This document shows, piece by piece, positions 11,901 to 23,900 of a DNA stretch of 64,000 nucleotides; position 1 is the first letter of the stretch, and each line of letters starts with the position of its first letter. Source of the DNA: Undaria pinnatifida (lineage: Eukaryota > Sar > Phaeophyceae > Laminariales > Alariaceae); NCBI GenBank assembly GCA_012845835.1, contig JABAKD010000015.1:7661967-7725966 (forward strand), read 5' to 3'. The notes below the pieces were generated by a model. The model made no database searches. It was not told where the DNA came from and saw only the letters and a program-made list of their open reading frames with translations. The position numbers and the translations under genes are program-made.

Positions 11901-14900
11901 TAGTGCGGTTGTCCCCCGGAGCAAATCTCGCGCAAACGCGGCGAAGCATCGACGTACAGGGACTCGCGCGAAGGGAGGGCCCCGACCCTGCTTTCGTTAT
12001 CCTCGGAGGGCAAAAATGCGGAACGACGTTGCTGTACGAGTGCCTTAACCAGCACCCCCTCGTGATCAAGGGGGGACGGAGAGAGACGCACTTTTTTGAT
12101 TGGACGTGGCAGCCGCAACTGAAGACCGTGAAGCAGCAGCGGGATTTCTGTGAGTTGGCCAACTATTTTGGTAGTCGCCGACTAAGTATGGGTGGGCTAG
12201 TTGTCAAGTCCGACTCGTTATATAGCTGGCTACATGGGAGGTTTGGGGTTAGGGTAAGGGTTGGGATTCAGCCTGTACACCCCCCGGTGATAAAAGGGGG
12301 GGAAGAGGGAGACGCTTTTTTTCGACCGGACGGACGTCGCGGCAGCGGTCGAAGACCGTGCCGCAGCAGCAGCGACATTTATGTGAGTTGGCCGACCGTT
12401 TGGATAGGGCTGACTATTTTGACATTCGCGGGCTAAGTATCAATTATCGCCGACTACTACATAGTAGTGTAGGGATTAGGAGTAGGGTTGTAGTTCAAGC
12501 TACCCCCCCCGGTGATAAGCTACATCCCCCGGTGATAGGGGGGAGGGGGGGAGAGACATGTTGTTTTCCGACTTGACGGACGTGGCAGCCTTGAAGACCG
12601 TTGAGCAGCATCGATATGTCTGTGAGTTGGCCGTCTAGTTTGATGGTCGCTGGCTAATTATTAGTTGGCTAGGTGCCGAAACACACTTGTTTTTTGGTTG
12701 GCTACATGGTTGGGTTGGGGTTAGGGTTAGCGGTAGGGCTCAAGCTAGAGCCCTCCCGTGACGAAGGCTGGGGAGGAGGGAGACGCGTTTTTTTGGACTG
12801 GGCGGTCGTGGCAGCCGCAGTTGAAGACCGTGCAGCAGCAGCCGTAGCAGCGAGATGTCTGTGAGAGATAAGCTGACTGCATGTAGCCCACTAGTTATTG
12901 GTTGGCTACGTGTTGCGGGTAGTTGCGTGCGATCTGTGAGTTGGCTGACTATAAGTCGGACAGATGATCTATCTATCCCCACTTGATGATCTAGATATCT
13001 AAGGTAAAATCTGTATGGTCCAGCTCTCATGTTACCGGGTGGGACAGGTATGATCTGCATGATCTAGCACACGTTTCCGGGTTTGGATCTGAACTCCATA
13101 TATGCAGATCTTGCACAACATCTCATAACGTCAGCTGTAGAACCTACTGCCAACTAGGTATTTACAGCTGGTAGGATCATTTTCGTAGTGGCGCCGTACT
13201 GGTGTGTTGGTTGGGACTCCGTCACTATGTGTTTGAACTAAACACAAACGAAAACAGCAATTTTAACTGCTACCACCAATCACCCTCTGTAGTGGTGGCG
13301 TGCGGTAATATGATGGGCTGTGAGTTGGCCGTTAATAGGCGCCGACTTGTTATTGGTTGGCTAGGTATTGCGGCTAATAATTGCGTTCTGGATGTTTTCA
13401 CCTGACTAGCTCGTTTTGTGGCTAGACGTTTCCCCTCTCCCCTCCTCCTCCCCCCTCCAACCTCAGCTCTCCCCTCCACCCTCCCCCGCCAACCTTCCCA
13501 CCCACCTGTCAAACACCCCTCTCCCCTCACGCCTCTCCCCTCCCCCCCCCTCCGTCCCCCCTTCCAACCCCAACCCCCCTCCCTCCTCCAAACGCCTCCC
13601 CCCCCGACTGCAACCGCCCCGTCCAACCCCCCCCCCTCCCCCCCCCCGTTCCCCTCCTTACTCTGTATCCGTTGTATACATGCACCCCGTCGATGATGCA
13701 GACATGAGATTTTTCGACCGCCAGCGGCTGGAGCGACATCCCTCCATCGTTACCGGGGAGTCGACTCCTTCCTACCTTCTCCGCGGGTGCGATCAATGTC
13801 TGCCTCGTGCGTCATGCGGGGTGTTTTGTATAAGTGTGTGTATACATATATACATACTTCGTATATTCATATATCACGCCTCCGACAGATCAGGATCTAG
13901 ATCATCTACAGATCATCTACATCACTAGATCCTGTACCTGCCGTTATGAGATGTGCGGGATCTATATGTAGAGTACAGATCCAGCTGTGGAAACAGTTGC
14001 TAGATCACGCTAATCGTACGCCTCCCACCGGTTAACATGAGCTAGATCATGAAGTAAGGACCGGTGATCTGTCCGACCTGTGATGTATGTATACTTATAT
14101 CATAAATCATAAAGTCATGCCACTCCCGCAGCGTATTGCCACTGCTGTGGACCCAAATGTTCAAATATATGCCACTTTGGTGTAAATTGAGCACGTACGA
14201 AAGTGGCTCATGTTTTTGGACGCAAGCAGTCAGTGGGGGTTCCTCTATAGTGCCGGTTTGTGCACTATAGAGGGAAATACCCGCATTATAGCGGCAACCG
14301 GCACTACTCCGCATACTTCCACTACTGGCTGTTCACATCGGTGCCAAACAATTTCGCATGCACTTGTTTATTCGCCCTCGGAGGTCTTCCCACATGCGTA
14401 CAAGGCCATTCTTGCACAACTGCCCCACAGAACAAAATCTCCCTAACCCTCTCCCTCTTCGACTTGAAAGGGATGCGTGATCAGTGGCCAAAGGGCTAAG
14501 GCAAGCAACAAATGAGTACGTCCCCGCCCCCCTCCCACCCTTCACCCTAGCCCTAACCCTAACCCTAGCCGCCAGTGCATGCAGCGTGGACGGTGCTGTG
14601 AGAGATTCATTCACTCTGTTTTTCTTCACCAATTTAGACTCAGCACCAGGTCAGCTAGTGCGTGCTCTATAGCTGCAGTGCCGATGCCCAACCATCTTTT
14701 ACGCCCCCCCCCCCCCCCCCCCCCCGATTTGCTGCGACCTTCCAGGGATCTAGTGATGCCCCGGCCGAATTTTGTCACTCTCGTATGCCACCCCCATATC
14801 GTCCTCGACCTTCCCCCTCCCCCCGCCCCCGCTTTGCTGCGGCCTTCCAGAGATTTGGTGATCTCCGGGCTGATTTTTTCTCACTCTCGTGTGACACCCC

Positions 14901-17900
14901 CCTATCATCCTGCCCCCCTCCCCCCCCGCCCCCGCTTTGCTGCGGTCTTCCAGAGATCTGGTGATCCCCCGGCTGAAGCGAGTAGCGGGGAAAACACGCC
15001 TCCTGGTAATGCTGAGAGACCCCGTCAAACGGGCCTACTCGCACTACCAGATGGCTGTCGACCCCAACGGTACTCCAGCGCAGCTAAAGAGCCGAGGTGG
15101 GCTACTTTCTCTTTGTTCTTCCTTTTTTGTATTTGTGACTGCCTTCGTTTCTACTCCTTATACCCCTTTTTTTTCTTCTTTTTTTTCACACATTGGACAA
15201 ATCACGATGTACAGTAGACGGTCTAGATGATCTAGATGATCTGTCTGTCGTTATTAAGGTTTTCCTTCGGAGACGGGGTGACGCAAGGCTGATGATTTTC
15301 ATCTATGATTCAGCGGAAAGAGCGTAACACAGTAGATGATCTAGATAGTCTAGACGATCTAGATGATCTGTCTGTGTCGTTATTACATGGCCCCCCTTCG
15401 GAGGCGGGGTGACGCAAGGCTGATGATTTTCATCTATGATTCAGCGAAAAGAGCGTAACACAACAACATGCGTAGTAGAGTGTTCATCGGGTTGGAAGAT
15501 TGTTTCGGTTTGTCAGTAATGCCGGCATAGACGATAGAAGCAGCAGCCCCCCTTCGGAGTCGGGGTGACGCAAGGCTGATGATTTTCATCTATGATTCAG
15601 CGAAAAGAGCGTAACACAACAAAATGCGTAGTAGAGTGTTCATCGGGTTGGAAGATGGTTTCGGTTTGTCAGTAATGCCGGCATAGACGATAGAAGCAGC
15701 AGCGTCGCGTGTGCGTGGGAAAACAGTCACAACAAACCAAATATATTGAAAAATATATATGAAGAAACTTGCTCGTTCGACGTCACGCAGCAAATTTGCT
15801 GAGCGCAACATCATCAGTGTTAAATGTAGTAAAAGAGAGAGCAGCACAACAGCAGTATGTGTTGTCCGGGATCCATGCAGTACATATCCAAGCCCAGGAA
15901 ACGTGCCCTAGGTCGTTCAGATCATCTGTCTCTCAGCCGGCAACATGATCTGTAGGCCATGCAGATCATGTAGACCACGGATCTGTCTCACCTGAAAGAA
16001 ACAGATCGAATAATCATCCACAAGGACCTGATCTGTCCGATCTGTGAGCCGTTTCGTGCTATTACTTGGTTTGCAAGTTATATGGGATTGGATGGTACGA
16101 AGCACATTGGTATTGCGGTGAACGCGTTTCCATACCTGGTATGTTCTGTAGTACTTTTTGCTTTAACGGGCCTGCTCGCACTACCGAATGACCGTTGACA
16201 CCAACGGCACTGCGGCGCAGCTCAACAGCCGAAGTATGATGGGTTTCGGGATACGAAGGGGGGGGGGGGGTGGTCTGCAAGAGGCTATTTAACCCTTTTA
16301 CTGACGCAAGCGTATCCCACACTAACTCTAAGCAGTTCGTATCCAAAAAAGTGCTTACAGTTCTAAAGGGGTCAATGAAGGAAGCAGCGGCGGTAGAGGA
16401 GAAGGGTTGGGGGGGGGGAGGGGTTGTGTGGGAGGGCGTACACATTTGTTGCTTGCCTTAGCGATTCGGCCATTGACCACGCATCCCTTTCGAGACGGAG
16501 CAACGTTCCTGCCCCTAACAACGACAACTCCAACGTTTGGGCGTCCAGTACGTTTCTTCCATATCTTATATTTATATTTTTTTGCTTGTCTTATGAAGGT
16601 GTTTACGGAGGGGAGGGAAGGGGGGGTTAGGGAGTGGTTAGGCGGGGGGGGGTATGCAGAAGGGAAATGAGGGGGGAAGGGGGAGGGCGGTAGGGGCGGG
16701 GGGAGGCTACGTAGAGGACGTTTTCCGTATCGCACGCGAGACAACCCACCCGTTGAGGTTAAATTCCGAGTTGACTTTGTCGAAAACAAGAGGCGCACAC
16801 AGACGCCAACAATAAAAATAGTGCACGTAGCCCCGCCACGGCTTGGAGTGTCGTCCTAGTTATCCACCGCCAAGGCGTTATGGCGTTTTATTTCCTGGGC
16901 GATGCGACCCCCCCCCCCCTCAGTTAGTTTGGCTTGCTGATGTTGTTTTTTTGTCATAACAATGGTGGCGTTAAAGAGATCCTCCAGAGAGACGCTTTTG
17001 CGCTTTCCCCGCGGTCGAGGGCATTGACTTGGCTTAACACAACATGCCACGGGAGGAGGGTGCACCCACTTTTTTTTGTTATGTAGCCTCCCCCTCACTT
17101 GAGAGGAGCTCAAAACATATATATGTATTGTTTATTTTTTAGGTAAAAACTAAAAGTGCAACACGAAGACCAAACCCTCATGGCTTACGTGAAAATAATA
17201 TTCATACTGCTGTATCATATTCATAAATGTAAAATCAAGAATGACCGCAATTTTCCGACGATTTTGGGTTAATAACCCCTTCAGAGCGCCCAAACCCCTC
17301 CATGTACTAATTCTAAGTAATTTTGTGACCAAAAAAGGGTTTCCAGTTGTAAAGGCGGTAAGGAGCACCGCCATCCTGAAAAAATTATGGCCGAAAATGG
17401 CCGAAGAGTGCTACTCGTACGGCTATCGAAACACGAATCGCTTGGAAATTCGCCACTTGAGGAGCTCTATACCCCGCCCACTTTTTTTTTTTTTTTTGTT
17501 GAGGTAAAAAACTGGAAATGCCACGCGATGCCCAAACCGATAGCTTACTGTAGGTATAAAAGAAAGCAATATTCATATCGTATTGAAAAATAAAAATGAC
17601 ATTTTCCGACGGTTTTGGGCTAAGAAACCTCATTGTTCAAAAAAAAAAAATGAGGGCTGTTCGCGGGTCCTGACTCGGCCAACAGGGTCGGGTCAGGATG
17701 TATGCGAAAGCTCCCGGGTCGAGTCGGGTCGGGTCACGAGGTGTTCGAGAACCTCACGGGTCGGATCGGGTCGGGACAGGAGGTTTTCAAATCTCACGGG
17801 TCGGACCGGGTCGCCTTGGCCCGATTTTACCCGCGAGGAGTGATCATCCGACCCGTTGAAAGCCCTGACAAAAATGGCGAAAAGAGTGCTACGGCTATCA

Positions 17901-20900
17901 TAGCACGCTTCGCTTGCACAGTTTTGTCCGAGGGGTATGTTGTCTTGCGTGTTGGACGGTGGGGGAGACGCGTGCGACGATAGAGGTATACCTTTTTTTG
18001 GCGATTTTTTTTCTGATCGATGAGACTCCCTAACCCTTCGCAATAAGGTAAGAAATACGCCATATTAAATCCAAGCAGTTTTGTCCCAAAAACGTGCCCA
18101 CAGTGCTAGAGGGTTTAACCCCGAATTTTCCGAAGGTCGTTCTCGCTTTGCGAAACGACCGTTTTGCTTACAGGGGCCACAGGCGTGCTCTCATCGAATT
18201 ACGCTTTCGAGTTTGGTCCATAACCGCTCATGGCTGAGGTACCATGGCATAGGGCTGGTTCCTTAAGTGGTTATGAGCCTTAGAAAACACACATGCACAC
18301 ACCTCTACCGCAGCATATGTCGGGAGGGAGGGAGAGAGGGAGGGGGGCATTCACGGGGTCAAACCGCGGTCTCCAATTGGGGTGTTTGCGATGTACCAAT
18401 TTCTTGTTTAGGTAGGAGTTCGGTAGGAAAAACATGTAACAAGAGTGTCGAAACCGTCGAACGTCATACAGTTTCTTGAGTCAAACCCAACCCGCAGCGA
18501 AATATTACTTTGAAGCCTAACCCTCATCGCTTACCCTTGTCACGCTTATGTGTATCCTCGTTACCCTGTCCGTGTCGTTATCGTCATGTTTTTGCTAGCC
18601 CCTCACTTCTCCTTGGCGTGAACCTCATCCTTGTCATCTTCCCTGTCCCTTTTATCTTTACCCCACTCCCCCCCCATAGGATAAGCAAAAGGTTTTGTGG
18701 ACAAATGGGAAAAACACTCCCCGGCGTGTACAGCTCGCAGCGTCTATACTCGAGCGTCACCTGATCTCTTATCACACTGACTACCGTGAACAGAAACGCC
18801 AATATATCGGAGGTGTCTCTATTGGAGGTAGGAACGATTCCCATTCCCGAAATGGATGCGTGGTCAACGATCAAATTAACTAAGGCAAAAACAATTGAGA
18901 ACGCCCCCCCCCCTCCCTCCTCCCCTCCCCCCCCCCCCTTATGCCCTTCCTCACTCTTATCTTCGTAACCCTAGTCCCTTTCCTTGTCCCTTTCCTTGTC
19001 TCTTTCCTTTTCCCTATCTTGTTCCTTGTCCTCCCCTTAACCTGTACGTTTTGTATTTCTCACTTGTTCTCGGCGGTGGCGATGACGACTGCTTGCGTTA
19101 GGCGGGGGAGGATGGAACAACAAGACCTTCGAGCAAGTCGTGGAAGAGGAGGAGGCGTCGCTCGCCAAAGCCGGGGTCGGTCCCTCAACGTCCCCTAGCG
19201 AATTCGCGAGGGACTACCTCGCCTCACGGCCGAGCGGATACGGAGGACACAGGTATAGCACATGACTTTTGTGACTCCGTATGTTGCATATTGGCGGTTT
19301 GTGCTTGGTGCCAGAAATGTCTGCTGGTCGATGCAAACCCGATGTGCTCCATCCCGGCATTGTGAGGATGCAAGGGCCTATGATCATACGACCGCGGCCA
19401 TGCATGAAATGCGGCTATGCGTGATATGAGTACACCCCCCTCCACCCCCTCCTCCCTCCCGCCTCTCGCCTCCGTAACTTGCGGTCGTGGAAAACGCAAT
19501 ACTAGTTTTATAATAGCAGCCTGGTTTGGACTGGGGCTGCACGAGCTGCAGCCATGCCAACCCCCCGCCCCAATGCATTTTTTATTTTAACCAAACATTC
19601 CAGTCAGTCCCTGCACATGTAGACCGCAACCCCTTCCCCCCCCGTCCGCCGCTATGCTAGTTTTCCTCGAATATTCCAATACAAACGATGAACCCAGCTT
19701 CTTGGGACGAGGGCCGCGCGCTCTTCAGCTGCAGCCGTGACAATGCCCTGTTTGATGTTACCAACTTTTCAGTGGGTCCCTACGCATATAACCCTCAGCC
19801 CCGCCCGGCCCCCATGCTATTTTTTTCTCAAATGGGATACAAACGCTGATCGCCGTCTGCTGGGACGAGGGCTGTACGCTCTTTAGTTGCAGCCGTGATA
19901 ACCCCCCCCCCCACTCCCAAATCCCATTTTTATACAAACATTAAACTTCGGTGACTCCCTGTATAACATTAAACCTATACCCCCCTCCCCATGATACTCC
20001 TATATAGCATTAAACCTACCCCCACCCCCCCGACGATCCTTGCTCTCGTATGGAAAACAAACGCTGAACGCAGCCTCCTGGGACGAGGGCTGTACGCCCT
20101 TCAGCTGCAGCCGTGGCTTGAGGCCTTTGGACGAGAGCAGATCAAGGTGTACTTCTTGGAAGAGGTTGTGGAGGTGAGGGGGCGGTGATTAAGTATTCCA
20201 AAGGTCAGACACATCATATCATTGTGCAGATTACACAGATCATTTTAGCCGATCTGCATCTGTGTCATCTGTTGAAGTTTCCACGGAACTAGTATACAGG
20301 ATCTGAACGATCTGTACATGAGTCCACAGTGGTGATCTACAGGGTGCGGTCGCGTCATGGTGCGCGTGTCAGGGTTTGTAAGTGCATGATAGTCCGATCT
20401 GGTCCTATCTGTGTTGTTGATATTTCCACGTTTCCATGGATGATTGGTATGATCTGCATGATCTATACGTGTCATGCGTCCTAATCCACTGATCTGTACG
20501 CTCTAGGTCACGAAGGTCATGACCTGTCCGACGTGTGAACTACAAACGGGTTAACAATCCAAACCAGGTAGTAACACCCAAGATACCGCAACCGCCTGGT
20601 ATGAATTCCAAGCTGTTATTCGAAATCGGGGGCAGTCAACGCAAGCGTCTACCGACAGCTACCGACAGCTACCGACGACATTTTTACAGAGCGGCGCGTT
20701 TCGTTGTATGCGCCCCTATCATTTCGGAGAAAATGGACTCGGAATTTCGTCAAACGGGGTGGGTGTGTGGGAAAATATTTTCAAAATCGGCGGCTGTGTG
20801 TTCGACCGGTCAAGTCAAGTAGTCGATGCTCAACTTTGTAAGCTGCGTGACACGTCGGCCTCGCGTCGGAGATGACGCGTGCTACGATAGGCAGTAGTAT

Positions 20901-23900
20901 TGTTTTGGCTTATTTTTTTTGTTTTGTGAAGGACGGGGCTCCTAAAGCCAATAACCGTCGCAATGTCGTTCTTGTTTTTTTTTGGTATTTTTCGTTCTGT
21001 ACCTAGACCATGGGGTTGTTCATCCGGTTGGACATTCAATATTTCTAAAAACGTCTATGTTTGGGCAAAAAATATAGAGTAGTATAGAGTAGTTGTCAAG
21101 TGGCCACCCTGAGAAAATAATGGGTCATCCGCTACCGTAGCACATGCGCCAAGCAAATGCTCTCCTAGTCCTTTTCTCAAAAATACCTATTTTCCGACGG
21201 CGCCAAAGTAATGGGGCCACATTTTCAGGCTCGCGTGCCCGGTTTTGCGTGCTCCGTGTCCCACCGACGGCCAGATATATCCCGAAACTAACAGCTAATG
21301 CTATTTGGGACGCACACACGCCAGGGGTGGGTTGGGTTGGGTTGGGTTGGGTTGGACTTTCCTGCTTCCCGTCAACGCGCGCAGTTGGCAGCAGTTGTAA
21401 ATGCCCGCCAGCGCGAGTTCCCAGCGAGAGCTACAATATTTTCAGTAATCGCACATCAGCTGTGAGGTTTGACCGATGGAACACTCTGGGTAACCCCCGA
21501 TAGAGAGCACCCGAGTTAGGACCGCTGATCTCTCGCCATGTCCTGCCACACTAATGGCCATATATTTTCCACTACATAATATATAGAGCACCGTGTAGTT
21601 AAGAACGTCTGTTTCGGCTTGTTACGGGGCGCTATTAGCTCGAGGTATTCACTTGTAGTTGTATGCACGATCATTTTCGCAGGCCAACGCTTTTTTCCCC
21701 GACCATTCTCCCACTTGGCGCCATGATTTCACCCGGGCCTGATCCCACCCGCACCTGATCCCACCCGGACCTGAGCCCTACAAATAGACCGTCTAGGTAA
21801 ATACACGAGCTTGCCAAACAATTTCACAAATCGACGCTTTTATCGACCTTGTTCCCACTTGGCAACCTCATCCCACCCAGGCCCGATCCCACCCGGACGT
21901 GATCAAACGCAAACCTGGTCCCGCCCGGACCTGATCCCACCAGGACCTGAGCCCTCCAATTTGACCCTGGGCGCATACACGAGCAGGTCGACGCTATACA
22001 CGAGCAGGTCGACGCTATACTTGCCCCCATTTGGCACCCTCATTGCACCCGGACCTGATCCTACCCGGACGTGTTCACACCCGGACCGTATTTCCACCCG
22101 GACCTGATCCGACCCGGACCTGGGCCCTCCAAACTGACCTTGAGTATGTACACGAGCCATTTAGTGAGTGAGTTTAACAGGTCGACGCTTTTTCCGACCT
22201 TGCTTCCACTTGGTACCCTCATCCCACCTGGGCCTGATCTCAATCGGACGTGATTCCATCCAAACCTAATTCCACCTGGACCCGAGCCCTCCAAATTGAC
22301 CTTGGGTACATACACGAGCCTGTTAGATAACTTCGCCGGTCGATACTTTCACACATTGGGCTTATCACGATGTACATCATATAGATGATCTAGATCCTAT
22401 ACAGTAGTATGTCGCTATGATTTGCTCTGCATGATCTGTGTAGTACAGATCCAACACAGGAAGCGTGTGCTATTCATAGACCGTTTAGATCATCCGACTC
22501 TCACCGGGCAACATGATCTGTAGGCCGTGCAGATCATGATGGATCATGGATATGTCTGCCCGACAAGACATGGATCATATAGATTATATAGATCGTCAAT
22601 AGGGGTCTGATCTGTCCGACGTGCGGATGGTTCTACCGAGCCTGATCCCACTTGGCACCCTGATCCGACCCGGACCTGATCGCACCCGGGCTGGAGCTCT
22701 CCAAACCGACCCTGGGTGTATAGTTGATGGCCGGCGGGGGCCACCAACACACCCTATGTAGATGGGTGGAAGATCAGTTTAATGTGAAAAACACACAGAT
22801 ACACACCCGGAACTAGCATTCGCCCCTTTTTTTAGGGTGTGTGTGTTTGTCACGTTAAACTAGTACTTCCACTCTTCTATTACACCTGATCCCACACTGC
22901 TTTATCCACCGAAGTTGGCGTTTCCACCAGAATGACCACAGAAAAAACGGGAAAAACACGAAGCGTTGTATATTAGCACACGTCGGACTTGTCAGATCCC
23001 TGTTCACGATCTGTGTCTTTCAGGGCAGACAAGTGAGTCCCTGGTCTGTATGATCTACATGGCGCACAGATCATGTGGCCTGATGATCTGAACGATCTGA
23101 CGCATGTTTTCCTCGGTTGGATTTGTACAGCTCAGATCCTGAACAGTGCAGGGTACCATGCGGACAGGTATAGGATCTAGATGATCTAGATCGTGATTTG
23201 CCCCATGTGTGTAATTATGAATAATGTCTCGCTTATGGCTTTTCTTGCACAGGCTCATGTCTACGAGTACATAGTTGCGCCCGCTTTGTTCTTCCTGTCA
23301 AAACCGTTGTTTTCACGCATCGGCGCAAATACAGCTCCTACGCTTTTTTTTTGATACGTACACCACTCAACGCCTGTTTCTTCGTTTGTTTTACAGACGG
23401 ACAGACCACCATTATTATTCACTATTAATAACACAACAACGCCACGCCTACTATGCACCAGGTAGGGCATACCAGTACATATTTGTTTCTTTGTCGCCGA
23501 CTAACAGACAGGCCACCACTGCAATAATTTTAGTACTTGAACTTTAAACCAACTCCTGTTGTGTACAGTAGGCGTCCCCCAATAGTGCGGTATCCCTATA
23601 TAATGGGGTATCCCGATATAAGGCGGTCAGAATCACTTTGCGCGACTGGAGAATTGCACTCATAACCTGGAACAAATACGGGGGCTCCTCCCAATAAGGC
23701 GGTCATATTGCTCTATATTGGACGCCGCCGTCTTACTCGGGGCCTCCTACTGCACCAGGTACTGTTGTTTTTTTGTTCACGGCGGACAGATCGCTATTTG
23801 GTTCTGCGTACGCACGCTACAAATCCACGGCCATCTCAAATGTGTGTGTGTGTTTTTTCCTTTGTTGCCCACGGGCAGATCGCCACTGTTATTTTCGCTT

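Noticed and set aside
13416-13928. Proline-rich open frames
   Set aside because: They translate a C/T-rich intronic tract before exon C; no domain.
14545-14572. Telomere or chromosome-fusion site
   Set aside because: Only about four CCCTAA-like units in an intron; similar GGTTAGGG snippets recur inside the exon B donor copies and are best seen as ordinary short repeats.
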